Source: an uncultured Bacteroidota bacterium
Lineage (GTDB): Bacteria; Bacteroidota; Bacteroidia; UKL13-3
Reading direction: 5' to 3'
DNA: 64,000 bases
NCBI GenBank assembly: GCA_903883965.1
Contig: CAISCU010000010.1
Span: 20,823 to 84,822 of the forward strand
Shown: positions 41,709-51,426 of the stretch, piece by piece
Layout of the letters: every line of letters begins with the position of its first letter
Position numbering within the stretch: the stretch's first letter is position 1
Notes under the pieces: generated by a model
What the model saw: only the letters and a program-made list of their open reading frames with translations
Told to the model about the DNA's origin: nothing
The model's database searches: none
Program-made: the position numbers and the translations under genes

Positions 41709-41801
41709 GGTATATTTTTAACAAATTTCAAATTTATTGTTTGAATGTTTATGTTTTTAACAGGAGTTTTTTCTTTTTTAAAATCAGATTCATATCAGTT
41801 G

Positions 41802-42101
41802 CTATGCACCCATATTGCAATTACATTGGTCTATTAATTGTATAACCATACACAGTTGTTTTTCTTTTAAACTATAAAGTATACTGGTTCCTTCTTTTTG
41901 TGATTGTAATATGCCTTTTAGTTTCATGGCAATCAAATGGTGAGACATTAAGCTTTGTTCACAACCGGTTGCAGCACAAATTTCTCCAACACTGGCTTGG
42001 CCTTTTTTGTTTAAGTAATCAATAGCAGCCAAGCGGGTTGGGTGTGCAATGCTTTTTAAAATAAATGCAGCTTTTTCTAGTTGTTTACTTTGCTTGTTCA
42101 T
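41802..42101 (-). CDS. ArsR-family transcriptional repressor, cysteine-rich
   Basis: The 99-residue protein is a winged-helix repressor: IAHPTRLAAIDYLNKKGQ, the recognition helix EQSLMSHHLIAMKLKGI, and the wing SQKEGTSILYSL. Cysteines are at 42, 47, 84, 93 and 95. Cys42 (helix before the reader) with a C-terminal Cys recalls dithiol sensors such as BigR/SqrR, although a metal site is equally possible. It probably represses itself, and perhaps the DUF6132/OsmC pair 93 nt downstream, through the palindrome just upstream of its start. Confidence 0.9.
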   Translation of the reverse strand: MNKQSKQLEKAAFILKSIAHPTRLAAIDYLNKKGQASVGEICAATGCEQSLMSHHLIAMKLKGILQSQKEGTSILYSLKEKQLCMVIQLIDQCNCNMGA

Positions 42102-42112
42102 TACAAATACAA

Positions 42113-42136
42113 ATATATGAACATATATTCATATAT
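42113..42136. promoter_or_regulatory. Probable ArsR operator, 9-bp inverted repeat
   Basis: ATATATGAA (42113-42121) and TTCATATAT (42128-42136) form a perfect inverted repeat with a 6-nt spacer. It lies 11 nt upstream of the arsR-like start and 34 nt upstream of the divergent glycosyltransferase start. This is the common geometry of ArsR-family operators. Confidence 0.75.
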
Positions 42137-42170
42137 GCAAAATTGAATTTTAAATTCTTTTATTTGTGTG

Positions 42171-43298
42171 ATGCAGCCCCTCAAAATAGGATACGATGCC
42201 AAGCGGTATTTTCTGAATCAAACAGGATTGGGAAATTATGCCCGAACACTAATAGATGGATTGTCTCAACACAGCAGTTTTTTAGAATTACATTTGTATA
42301 CTACCAAAATAGGAAATGGATTGAGTAAAAATCCTTCAACTGTTTTTGTTCACCAACCCCGTTCGCTATTTGGACGTTTATTTAAATCTAAGTGGCGTAA
42401 CCAAGGCATGGTCAAAGATTTACTTGCAGATAACATAACCATTTATCATGGCTTGAGCAATGAACTGCCTTTGGGTATAGAAAAAACAGCCATTAAAACA
42501 GTGGTGACCATTCATGATTTGATATTTTTAAAATATCCGGAATTGTACAAACCCATTGACAGAATGATTTACAATCAAAAAGTAGCATCAGCTGTTAAGA
42601 GAGCCAATAGGGTAGTTGCTTGTAGCAAACAAACTGCAAAAGATTTAACCCATTTTTATGGAGTTCCCTCTGAAAAAATTTCGGTGATATACCAAGATTG
42701 TAATTCGGTTTTTAAAACTATGGTAAATGCCGAATTGCCTGTATTGGTTGCAAACAAATACCAGTTGACTGATTCTTATATTTTAGCGGTGGGTACTATA
42801 GAAAAAAGGAAGAATCAACTCAACTTACTTATAGCATTTGAGCAGGCAAATCTTTTAAATACTCAATTGGTGTTTGTTGGTAAAAAAGCCGATTTATACC
42901 CTGAAATGGCAGCTTTTGTTCAAGAAAAACAACTGCATAATAAAGTTTTGTTTTTAGACAATGTGCCGCTTGCAGAATTGCCTGCATTGTATCAAATGGC
43001 ATCGGCTTTTGCATATGTGAGTTATGAAGAAGGTTTTGGAATTCCATTGGTAGAAGCCATGTGGAGTGGAGTTCCTATACTAACTGGAAATAAAAGCTGT
43101 TTACCAGAAATAGCAGGAGACGCAGCACTTTGTGTAGATCCTTTGAACATAGCTGAAATGTCAGAGGCACTTGTTTTTATAATGTCTGATGAGCCGCTCA
43201 GAAAAATGCTGGTTCGAAATGGCTTTGAAAGGGCCTTACAATTTGATAGCAAACAATTGGCCGTTCAATGGCAAGAATTATATGCTTCACTAGATTAG
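42171..43298 (+). CDS. Glycosyltransferase family 4 (GT-B)
   Basis: The 376-residue protein starts at ATG 42171 (a GTG codon precedes it) with KIGYDAKRYFLNQTGLGNYARTLIDGL, the GT4 glycine-rich N-lobe. The C-lobe has SYILAVGTIEKRKNQLNLLIAF and YVSYEEGFGIPLVEAMWSGVP, the ExFGxxxxE donor-phosphate and ribose-binding motif. Such enzymes add sugars to lipid-linked or surface glycans; donor and acceptor are unknown. The arsR operator palindrome lies 34 nt upstream, so the repressor could affect this gene too. Confidence 0.9.
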   Translation: MQPLKIGYDAKRYFLNQTGLGNYARTLIDGLSQHSSFLELHLYTTKIGNGLSKNPSTVFVHQPRSLFGRLFKSKWRNQGMVKDLLADNITIYHGLSNELPLGIEKTAIKTVVTIHDLIFLKYPELYKPIDRMIYNQKVASAVKRANRVVACSKQTAKDLTHFYGVPSEKISVIYQDCNSVFKTMVNAELPVLVANKYQLTDSYILAVGTIEKRKNQLNLLIAFEQANLLNTQLVFVGKKADLYPEMAAFVQEKQLHNKVLFLDNVPLAELPALYQMASAFAYVSYEEGFGIPLVEAMWSGVPILTGNKSCLPEIAGDAALCVDPLNIAEMSEALVFIMSDEPLRKMLVRNGFERALQFDSKQLAVQWQELYASLD

Positions 43299-43355
43299 TT
43301 TTCAAGTATTGGCCATACATATTTGCTGCACAAAGCTTATTTTTGCCTTGTGATC

Positions 43356-44780
43356 ATGCAATTGGAAGGTTTACTTTTTCAGCAGCTTGCTGCTACTACC
43401 GAACTCACCGGAACGGAAGCATATTTGGTGGGCGGTTTTGTTAGAGATATCTTTTTAAAACGCAATTCTAAAGACATAGATGTGGTTGTGTTAGGTGATG
43501 GAATAGAATTTGCAAAAACTTTTGCCAATCAATTTCATGAAGTGCATGATTTTGCTGTATTCAAAAATTTTGGCACAGCCATGGTTAAAACAGCCTCGTT
43601 TGAAATTGAATTTGTTGGTGCCAGAAAAGAGAGTTACAATAGAAATAGCCGTAAGCCAATTGTTAGCCCGGGTACATTAGAAGAAGATTTATCTAGAAGA
43701 GATTTTACAGTAAATGCATTGGCCATTGGTTTAAACAAGCATAATTTTGGCCAATTACTTGATCCCTTTAATGGCATGGAACACCTGCAAGAGCAGTTGC
43801 TTAAAACACCACTCGAACCCGGCATTACCTTTGACGATGATCCATTGAGAATGATGCGAGCCATCCGTTTTGCTGCTCAATTGAATTTTCATATACATGA
43901 AGAAACATTTGCTGCAATTAAGGCTTATAAAAACCGCATGCAGATTGTTTCTTTTGAACGAATAACTGAAGAACTCAATAAAATCATTTTGGCTAAGCAA
44001 CCATCTATTGGCTTACAGCTGTTACATGATTCGGGTTTATTATCTCTTGTTTTCCCTGAATTAATGGCCATGAGTGGCATTGAATATGTGCATGGAAAAG
44101 GACACAAAGACAATTTCATTCATACCTTACAAGTACTAGATCAAGGTGCAGCAACTACCAATAATTTATGGTTAAGATGGGCCATTTTATTGCATGATAT
44201 AGGTAAACCTGTTTGTAAAAAATACATACCAGGTGATGGTTGGACATTTCATGGCCATGAAGACAAAGGCAGCAGAATGGTTTCTAGAATTTTTAGGCGA
44301 CTGAAATTGCCTTTGAATGAAAAAATGAAATATGTAGAGCAATTGGTAGCTATGCACCACCGTCCAAAAGTATTGGCAGAAGAGGGAGTAACAGATGCAG
44401 CCATTCGCCGCTTAATTGTAGATGCTGGTGATGCCCTCGACGATTTGTTTACCTTGTGTAAGGCCGACATGACTACCAAAAGCGAGGAAAAACTCAAGAA
44501 ATACCGCAATAACCTCGATAAAGTAAGAGAATTGGTGAATGAGGTTGAAGAACGCGATGCGCTTAGAAACTGGCAACCCCCAGTAACTGGAGAAGACATT
44601 ATGCGTTGTTTTGGCATAGGGCCATCTAAGCAAGTAGGAGAAATTAAAGAAGCACTCCGTGAGGCCATTTTAGAAGGGCAGGTTAAAAACGAACGACTGG
44701 CAGCATTGGAATTTATGCTAGCTACCGCCCAATCAAAAGGGATGGAGCCTGTTTTAACTATAGCTCAGTTAATGAATTAG
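43356..44780 (+). CDS. cca: CCA-adding tRNA nucleotidyltransferase with HD domain
   Basis: This enzyme builds or repairs the 3'-CCA of tRNA. From ATG 43356 (an in-frame TTG at 43323 would add 11 residues) the 474-residue protein has the class II nucleotidyltransferase core AYLVGGFVRDIFLKRNSKDIDVVVLG (about residues 22-47) with catalytic Asp40 and Asp42, RRDFTVNALAI, DDPLRMMRAIRFAAQL, and a C-terminal HD domain (LHDIGKP and later AMHHRP). Domain order is normal for Bacteroidota enzymes. Confidence 0.94.
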   Translation: MQLEGLLFQQLAATTELTGTEAYLVGGFVRDIFLKRNSKDIDVVVLGDGIEFAKTFANQFHEVHDFAVFKNFGTAMVKTASFEIEFVGARKESYNRNSRKPIVSPGTLEEDLSRRDFTVNALAIGLNKHNFGQLLDPFNGMEHLQEQLLKTPLEPGITFDDDPLRMMRAIRFAAQLNFHIHEETFAAIKAYKNRMQIVSFERITEELNKIILAKQPSIGLQLLHDSGLLSLVFPELMAMSGIEYVHGKGHKDNFIHTLQVLDQGAATTNNLWLRWAILLHDIGKPVCKKYIPGDGWTFHGHEDKGSRMVSRIFRRLKLPLNEKMKYVEQLVAMHHRPKVLAEEGVTDAAIRRLIVDAGDALDDLFTLCKADMTTKSEEKLKKYRNNLDKVRELVNEVEERDALRNWQPPVTGEDIMRCFGIGPSKQVGEIKEALREAILEGQVKNERLAALEFMLATAQSKGMEPVLTIAQLMN

Positions 44781-44868
44781 TACCTGTGTAAAAAAAATAC
44801 AAATCACAAACAGGAAAAGGTTTGTGGAAAGCAAAAAAAAACTGAAATTAGCATCCCAAATTAAAAGT

Positions 44869-45471
44869 ATGGCAGTTTATAAATTCAAAGTATATTTCGA
44901 AGACTACGAAGATATTTACCGAGTGATTGAAATCAAATCGAACCAAACCTTCCTTGATTTCCATTTGGCAATTCTTGATTCAATTAAATTTGATAACAAG
45001 CAAATGGCCTCTTTTTACATGAGCAACGACTCTTGGAAAAAAGGACAAGAAATTACCCTTGAAGACATGACTGAAAATCCGGACAAACCTGTTCCGGTAA
45101 TGGCTAAATCTAAAATGAGTCAATATGTCAATGATCCACATCAAAAAATCATGTATGTCTACGATTTTATTGAATGTTGGGCTATGATGATTGAACTGAT
45201 TGGTATTAGCACAACTGAAAACCCTAAATTAACTTATCCGGCCATGGTTAAGTCAGTTGGATTGGCTCCAAAGCAATACGATAAAGTTCAAAAATTTGGT
45301 GCTGTTGATGAAAATGAGTTCGATGAAATTACTAAAAATTACCTGAACCGTTCGGATGAAATTCCTGATGAAATTTCAGATGATGAGGCCGATGAGTTTG
45401 GCTTGTTCGACAATGGAGAAGGTGAAGAAGGCCAGAGCAGTGAAGGCGGGTTTGACTCAGAAGCTTACTAA
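44869..45471 (+). CDS. Plasmid pRiA4b ORF-3-like protein
   Basis: From ATG 44869 (a GTG at 44824 would add 15 basic residues) the 200-residue protein begins VYKFKVYFEDYEDIYRVIEI, the small domain of the pRiA4b ORF-3/IS1096 TnpR-associated family, here with the Bacteroidota variant pattern FLDFHLAILDSIKFDNKQ and SFYMSNDSWKKG. The last 60 residues are strongly acidic (DEIPDEISDDEADEFGLFDN), perhaps an unstructured partner-binding tail. The biochemical role is unknown. It is 17 nt upstream of an exonuclease gene and likely co-transcribed. Confidence 0.75.
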   Translation: MAVYKFKVYFEDYEDIYRVIEIKSNQTFLDFHLAILDSIKFDNKQMASFYMSNDSWKKGQEITLEDMTENPDKPVPVMAKSKMSQYVNDPHQKIMYVYDFIECWAMMIELIGISTTENPKLTYPAMVKSVGLAPKQYDKVQKFGAVDENEFDEITKNYLNRSDEIPDEISDDEADEFGLFDNGEGEEGQSSEGGFDSEAY

Positions 45472-45488
45472 CAACAACACAAATTTAA

Positions 45489-46256
45489 ATGCAATTAAAC
45501 TTAAAAAGACCCTTGGTTGTTTTTGATTTAGAAACAACCGGAATCAGTATTTCTACAGATAGAATAGTAGAAATAGCTTGTATAAAAGTTCATGTCAATG
45601 GAGAAGAAGAATTGAAGGTGATGAAAATCAATCCGGGTATTCCTATTCCTCCCGATTCAACTGCAATACATGGCATCAGCGATGCAGATGTGGCAGATGC
45701 GCCAACATTTACTCAGGTTGCAAAAGAATTGGCAGAATTTATGAAAGGATGTGATTTTGCTGGATTCAATTCCAATAAATTTGATTTCCCGTTATTGGTT
45801 GAAGAGTTTTTAAGGGCGGGCATTGACTTTGATGTTGAAAATAGAAGGTTCATAGATGCACAAAGAATTTACCATACCATGGAGCCTAGAAATCTTTCTG
45901 CAGCTTATAAATTTTATTGCAACAAGACAATTGAAAATGCACATCATGCCGAAGACGATACCAAAGCAACGCTTGAAGTCTTAAAAGCACAAATTAACCA
46001 TTACCAAGAACTCCAAAACGACATGGAATTTTTACACCAGTTTTCTGGTCAAACCAAAAATGTAGATTTGGCCGGAAGAATGGTTTATAACAAAGAGGGT
46101 AAAGAGGTATTTAATTTTGGCAAACACCGCAACAAATTGGTAGAAGACGTATTGGAAACAGACCGCGGATATTACCAATGGATATTAGATGGTGATTTTT
46201 CTTTAGATACCAAACGCAGGCTTACTCAAATTAAGTTAAGAGCTCGTTTCAAATAA
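45489..46256 (+). CDS. DnaQ-like 3'-5' exonuclease
   Basis: The 255-residue protein is a DEDDh exonuclease: Exo I VVFDLETTGISIS (Asp13, Glu15), Exo II region FAGFNSNKFDFPLLVEEF, and Exo III HHAEDDTKATLEV (His and Asp). An extra C-terminal region of about 75 residues (ending RLTQIKLRARFK) contains NFGKHRNKLVEDVLETDRGY, a small domain seen on similar Bacteroidota exonucleases. It is too short for PolC and lacks a helicase or UvrC part. It may proofread or process nucleic acid ends. Confidence 0.88.
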   Translation: MQLNLKRPLVVFDLETTGISISTDRIVEIACIKVHVNGEEELKVMKINPGIPIPPDSTAIHGISDADVADAPTFTQVAKELAEFMKGCDFAGFNSNKFDFPLLVEEFLRAGIDFDVENRRFIDAQRIYHTMEPRNLSAAYKFYCNKTIENAHHAEDDTKATLEVLKAQINHYQELQNDMEFLHQFSGQTKNVDLAGRMVYNKEGKEVFNFGKHRNKLVEDVLETDRGYYQWILDGDFSLDTKRRLTQIKLRARFK

Positions 46257-46257
46257 T

Positions 46258-49200
46258 TTATCTCAGAATACTGATATTTCCTTTCTTGGTGTACAATTGG
46301 TTGTCCCAGCCAGTGTAATTGACTTCATAAAAGTACACATCATTTGCCAATGGTTTATTCAAATAAGTACCTGGCATTGATTCATATTTGTTTGTGCTTT
46401 CCCAGATCAATTCGCCCCAGCGGTTATACAACCTAAACTGGTAGGTTTTAATGTATACATGAAGGGTTTTAATGACATCATTCAATTGATCTCCGTTGGC
46501 TGTAATGGCATTGGGTACATACAAACTAGGTGGTTCTATTAATTCAATTTGGTTAGACCAACTGCTGTATCCTTGCCCAAAACCTTTTTCAAAAGCTGCA
46601 ACCTGGTATTGGTAAAGGCCATTGTCTGGGTTGAGCTGTCTATCTTGGTGCTGGTAGGTCCAGCTGGTTTTAATGGCTAACAAAGAATCGGAATAAATTC
46701 CTGGTTCCGTTTTATACAGCTCGAACCGGTTGGTTCCGGTAATAAAATAGGTATAAGGAATCCAAGTTAAATCGTGGTAATCGTATGGGTAAACTACTCC
46801 TTTTAGTAAAATACTACAAGCTTCTTTTCCAAAACTGCCAATGGCGCCACACCGGTTGGCAACAGACATGCGGTAACAATAGGAGCTGTCGTCAACCCAA
46901 ACGGCATTATCTGTAAATGCAGCATCGGTATGCTTGTTTAAGGATGCCAATGCCAACCATTGATTGCCTGTTCTACCCACTTTTTTTTCCAATAAATATG
47001 CACCAAAATTGGTACTGTCTAATGGATTCCAGTTCAACTGAATTTCTTGGTCGTTGTTTTGAACCGTTACAAAATTAAATGGAGGAGGAAACAGCAATTT
47101 GTCTTGGTCTTTGGTACAATAGAATTGAGAAGTATCTCCAGGTAAATTGCATACATCTGTGGCATAAATGGCATAACAATAATTCAGGTTCCAGTCAAAC
47201 ACTTTAGATACTGTATAACTCAGCAAATTTGTGGCGTTAAGCGTGGTGAGTTCTTTGATTTTACCGCCGTTAATTTGTTCTAAAATATGAATTGATTGAA
47301 CATATTTTTGTTTGGGTAATGGGCTCCAGTTGAGTACCAAACCATTGTTTTCAATTTGTTTGGCACAGCCCATTTCTCCAATGCCCAATTGGGGTAATGG
47401 CTTTACAATGAGCAGTATCAGTTTAGTGGCCATATTTGAAAATGGACAATGGTTGTCATTCACGCCAATTAAAATTTTGAGCGTGTCTTTACTAATAGAA
47501 CTGCAATCTGGAATCCAACGAATACGTGCGTTTACTCCTTTGTTATTTTGACTGAGTAGTACATCAATAGGATTGGTGCTCTGTAAAGGACTCAGCAGCA
47601 CCTTAGCAAATACGGAATCTCCAAAATTAGAGCGCAAGTCAAAGTCAATCGCTAAGGTATCAAAAACCTGAATGGTTTGAATGATGGTATCTAAATTAGA
47701 AAACGCCAATAGGTCTTGTGCATTGCTTTGGTTGTCAAAACACAATTCATTGGAAGTATCGCTCGGAATACCACAATTGTTTAATCCTACCAATTTGTAA
47801 CAAATTAAATTGTTGAATTGGCTGCCATTGGTTGGGTCTGTAAATTGGTTTTCTGAAGTGGTAGCGAGTAAAACGTATTTGCTGTTATTGGTTTTCTTGA
47901 AAATCTGAATTTGGTTAGATAGCGCCAATTGACCCGAAAGCCCCCATTTGAGTAAAACTGAGTTGTTAGAATTGCCACTTACGCAAGTTAAAACAGGGGC
48001 ATCAATACTTGGTGCCAATACCACAATTTGAATTTTTCTAAAAGTTTCTTGTGGCGATATGCAGGCATTGTCTGATATTTTAACAATAAAAGTAAAAGTA
48101 TCTTGTTTGTAGTCATTGCAATTGCTGTAAAAATGAAGCCAAGCTTTGATTGATCCAAAGGTGTTCAGCGTATCTGTCAATGAAAATTTGGGTGGATTGT
48201 TACCAATTAAATTTCCGCCCAATTTAATTTGCAACCAATCTGCATCTATATCAATGGCTTGAATTTCATAATCTAAAGTATCTCCTGCAATCAGGTATAA
48301 AAGCGTATAGTTGAATTGAGGTGCATGACTCAACGGCTTTGCATCAAATTTAAAAATGGCCAAGTTGCATCCGCCCAAGGTACTGTTTGGACGCTTTGCT
48401 GGATTGATCCTTGAGTGTGCATTTGAAGTGGTAGGAAAATCAGAGTAACCGCCACAACCCGCACATACACTCTGGTAAATGATGCCTTTTTTATCGAACC
48501 TAGAGCTGCCCCCATCTACATGTTCATTGCTTTGATTGCCTCCGTAATAACTGGCATAATTGAGTCCAACCATATTGGGTGCAAACACTGCAAAATAAAA
48601 ATCAGAACCATCAGTTTGAGATTGAAAAGCATCAGCACTTAGTGGGAAATTAAAAATATTGCCTGTACCCAAATGGTAGTTTTCATTTACAATTCCACCC
48701 CAGCCACTGATGTATATTTTTCCGCAATCATCTACCATAAAAGCAGCAGGAACCAAATTGGGTAAAGTCACATTGCTTCCAAAATTGCTTTGCACCAAAA
48801 TGGAATCTAGTGAAGGATTGAATTTACTCACAAATTGTTTTGCCCCAGAATTGGTATAAGCCGAAGCTGTGGTATTGATATTGCCCTCGGTTTGTCCCAA
48901 AACATAAGGGTAGCCACTGGCATCAGTTTGTACAAAAAAATGTTGGTCGTTTTCTGGGGTTCCATGAAAAAATAGGTGTTGAAGCGCTCCTGAGTTGGCA
49001 TTGTATTTACCCAATACGCCATCTATGAGCCCAGAATTATTGTTTTCAATATTTAATATAGTATTGCTATTGGAACTGCCACAAACATATAAATTGCTAT
49101 TGGCATCTAAACAGAGTGCATAGGCTGCATCATCTGCATTTCCTCCCAAAAAAGTTGAAAATAATACCCTGTTTAAGTTGGCGTTCATTTTAACAACAAT

Positions 49201-50616
49201 ACCATCTTGTTTGCCTCCTCCAAATGTTTTTTGTGCAGCATTTGAATTTACAAAATTTTGTGATTGAGTGGTACTCGCAAAATACACATTGCCCAAGTTG
49301 TCGCAAATGATTTCAGACCTAAAATAGTCGGCATAATTGTATGCTAAAGGAAAATCTGTACTGTATTTGTAGGCTATTTGCCCATTGATGCCATCGTCTT
49401 TAGTTCCACCCATATAGGTTGATCCAATGAGGGTAGTTCCATCACTGCTTATTTTTGAAACAAACAAATCGTACAAGCCATTGTAGCTATTGTCGAACGT
49501 GCCAGGTGTAGTTGGAAAATTAGAGGAAGCAGTACTGCCCAATACTAGGAGCTCATTGTTGGGATTCACAACCAAACTATAAGGTTGTTCGTTTTTTTGA
49601 CCTCCCAAATAAGTTGCAAAAATCAAGTTGCTGCCATCAGCACTGAATTTAGATACAAAAACATCGCAGGCAAATTCGGCTCCTGCATCAATGCCCCCAT
49701 TGAAACTCAGGTCATATGCCCCAGTGGTTGCCGGAAAAGAATAATCGTAAACAGTACCTGCTCCATATACATTGCCATCTTTGTCGTAAGTAGCTGAAAA
49801 CCCAAAATTATCTGCTATGCTGCCAATATAACTCCCAAAAATTTGAGTGGGGTCTATTACCAATTGTTGTTTTTTGTTGTATTTACCCAATTTAAAGCCA
49901 ACCTTGTTTTGGTTCAATGCAATTGCACAAGCAATGTTTTCAGGAGCATGCAGATTGAATTGATAGGCATAAGGAGCAGCCTCAACAATTTCTCCTAAGC
50001 TGGTACTGATGTGCAAGCCCTTATTGTTGAGTTTGATTTGATTGGCTCCTTCATAAACCAATTCAATTTGATTGGGATTGGCTCCAGGTTCAACAATGTA
50101 ATTTAATTTAACTGAGTTGCCTTTGGCAAGCAATTCGAGGTGTATGCCGGGGTAAATTTCTTTGAGTGTGATTTTCTGAAAAGCCTGTACATGTGTGGCC
50201 CAATTTTCAGGATTGCCTTTAAAATAATTGAAGTAAACAGGGGATGGCACTTCTTTTACAACAATTGGCTTTGCGTTTTTATTTCCAAATTTTAACTGAA
50301 TGGCATGGAATTTAGCCTTGCCAGTGGTTCTTCCATGAGACCATTCATGCAAGGCAGCTTTGTCTTCAAATACATAGGTGAGCAAACCAGCACCTACAAA
50401 TAATTTACCTGTTGGAATATCGGCTTTGAATAAAATTTGTTTGTCCCATTGGCCTTTGTTTTCAACAAACAAAATGCCAGAGTTTTGATCAGGCAAACCA
50501 TTTGCAAGCAAGTTAAACCTCATTACAAACAATGTAATTAAGCCAATCAAACGAATGCCGTATTGGTATGTAAAATTGCTTTTCAAATGGAGGTAAAGAT
50601 ACCCAATTTCATGCAA
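46258..50616 (-). CDS. Secreted SBBP-repeat protein with type IX (type B) gliding-motility C-terminal domain
   Basis: The 1452-residue protein has a hydrophobic N-terminus (residues about 20-36), an N-terminal domain (LFVENKGQWDKQILFKADI), then a beta-propeller of SBBP repeats (FVSKFSADGSNLIFATYLGG, FVSKISSDGTTLIGSTYMGG, further copies), fibronectin-like modules, and the C-terminal PSLYVPNAITANGDQLNDVI with FRLYNRWGELIWES, the hallmark of the type B type IX secretion sorting domain. It should be exported across the outer membrane and attached to the surface or released. It converges with the exonuclease gene (2 nt apart). Confidence 0.9.
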   Translation of the reverse strand: MHEIGYLYLHLKSNFTYQYGIRLIGLITLFVMRFNLLANGLPDQNSGILFVENKGQWDKQILFKADIPTGKLFVGAGLLTYVFEDKAALHEWSHGRTTGKAKFHAIQLKFGNKNAKPIVVKEVPSPVYFNYFKGNPENWATHVQAFQKITLKEIYPGIHLELLAKGNSVKLNYIVEPGANPNQIELVYEGANQIKLNNKGLHISTSLGEIVEAAPYAYQFNLHAPENIACAIALNQNKVGFKLGKYNKKQQLVIDPTQIFGSYIGSIADNFGFSATYDKDGNVYGAGTVYDYSFPATTGAYDLSFNGGIDAGAEFACDVFVSKFSADGSNLIFATYLGGQKNEQPYSLVVNPNNELLVLGSTASSNFPTTPGTFDNSYNGLYDLFVSKISSDGTTLIGSTYMGGTKDDGINGQIAYKYSTDFPLAYNYADYFRSEIICDNLGNVYFASTTQSQNFVNSNAAQKTFGGGKQDGIVVKMNANLNRVLFSTFLGGNADDAAYALCLDANSNLYVCGSSNSNTILNIENNNSGLIDGVLGKYNANSGALQHLFFHGTPENDQHFFVQTDASGYPYVLGQTEGNINTTASAYTNSGAKQFVSKFNPSLDSILVQSNFGSNVTLPNLVPAAFMVDDCGKIYISGWGGIVNENYHLGTGNIFNFPLSADAFQSQTDGSDFYFAVFAPNMVGLNYASYYGGNQSNEHVDGGSSRFDKKGIIYQSVCAGCGGYSDFPTTSNAHSRINPAKRPNSTLGGCNLAIFKFDAKPLSHAPQFNYTLLYLIAGDTLDYEIQAIDIDADWLQIKLGGNLIGNNPPKFSLTDTLNTFGSIKAWLHFYSNCNDYKQDTFTFIVKISDNACISPQETFRKIQIVVLAPSIDAPVLTCVSGNSNNSVLLKWGLSGQLALSNQIQIFKKTNNSKYVLLATTSENQFTDPTNGSQFNNLICYKLVGLNNCGIPSDTSNELCFDNQSNAQDLLAFSNLDTIIQTIQVFDTLAIDFDLRSNFGDSVFAKVLLSPLQSTNPIDVLLSQNNKGVNARIRWIPDCSSISKDTLKILIGVNDNHCPFSNMATKLILLIVKPLPQLGIGEMGCAKQIENNGLVLNWSPLPKQKYVQSIHILEQINGGKIKELTTLNATNLLSYTVSKVFDWNLNYCYAIYATDVCNLPGDTSQFYCTKDQDKLLFPPPFNFVTVQNNDQEIQLNWNPLDSTNFGAYLLEKKVGRTGNQWLALASLNKHTDAAFTDNAVWVDDSSYCYRMSVANRCGAIGSFGKEACSILLKGVVYPYDYHDLTWIPYTYFITGTNRFELYKTEPGIYSDSLLAIKTSWTYQHQDRQLNPDNGLYQYQVAAFEKGFGQGYSSWSNQIELIEPPSLYVPNAITANGDQLNDVIKTLHVYIKTYQFRLYNRWGELIWESTNKYESMPGTYLNKPLANDVYFYEVNYTGWDNQLYTKKGNISILR

Positions 50617-50714
50617 ATTTGGAAGTAGGGGAATATCATTTAATTAAAAATTGAAGTAAAATAAAATGTCTTTTGGTTTTTATATGTTAGTGTAAAAGTA
50701 ACGAACTAATTTTT

Positions 50715-51161
50715 TTAGATATATAATTCATTGTAGTCTATTTTGTAGTGGTCTAATAATTCTTTGTATTCAGCTATAAAATCCTTTTTGGCATGGTGTT
50801 CTTCTTGACGATTGATATAGTTGATAACAGTATCTAATAAATTTTGATTGTATGAAAAGGCCCCAAAACCAATTTGCCATTCAAATTTTTTATTGATGAA
50901 TTGTCTTTCATTGATCCATTTTGTAGAACTAGTTTTTAAATCTCTTGCAAAGTCTGAAATTGATAAAGACGGTTTAATACTCACCAAAATATGGATATGA
51001 TCTGCTACTCCTCCTATAGCATATAACTTTTGATTTTTATGTTTAATCACTCCAGTGATATACATGAAGAGCTCAGATCTCCATTTTTTTTCGATTAATT
51101 TTTCTCTTTTTTTAACACAGAAAATCAATTGAATGTAAATTTGAGAATAGGTGTTTGCCAT
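50715..51161 (-). CDS. Lone HUH (Y1) transposase, IS200/RAYT type
   Basis: The 148-residue protein is a single-domain Y1 transposase: HUH motif DHIHILVSI (His55, His57) and catalytic Tyr115 in VINYINRQEEHHAKKDF, with the N-terminal YSQIYIQLIFCVKKREK strand. No TnpB/accessory gene and no target-site duplications are seen. The YInxQxxHH arrangement is shared with REP-associated tyrosine transposases (RAYTs) and with short IS200-like enzymes. It lies beside a noncoding block of hairpin repeats (51378-52083), the classic RAYT setting. The gene is intact; whether it still acts is unknown. Confidence 0.88.
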   Translation of the reverse strand: MANTYSQIYIQLIFCVKKREKLIEKKWRSELFMYITGVIKHKNQKLYAIGGVADHIHILVSIKPSLSISDFARDLKTSSTKWINERQFINKKFEWQIGFGAFSYNQNLLDTVINYINRQEEHHAKKDFIAEYKELLDHYKIDYNELYI

Positions 51162-51377
51162 AATTTGCTAAAATGAAATGCTAATAATTAACCAAATTAA
51201 TTCAACCCAAAAATAAATACATATAAAAATGGAGTAGGGACTAATATTTAAGGATGTCCATTACTTTGAATAAACTTTTTTTAGGAATTTATTTCTCTTT
51301 TTTTAAGCTTGACGTGCCACTATTTTCTTGTTTACAAGCGTTTTACGCCTTCTTCTTCATTTTTACTTTTATATGTC

Positions 51378-51390
51378 ACCCCTCTGGGGT
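51378..51390. repeat. Short hairpin, ACCCC-TCT-GGGGT
   Basis: Five-base inverted repeat with a 3-nt loop. It resembles the second hairpin 49 nt downstream but differs from the main array. It could be a separate REP-like element. Confidence 0.55.
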
Positions 51391-51426
51391 TGATGTGTTG
51401 ATGATGCTATTTTGTTAACAATATTT

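Noticed and set aside
44249..44668. Minus-strand frame of 139 codons opposite cca
   Set aside because: Antisense shadow of the HD-domain region of the CCA enzyme.
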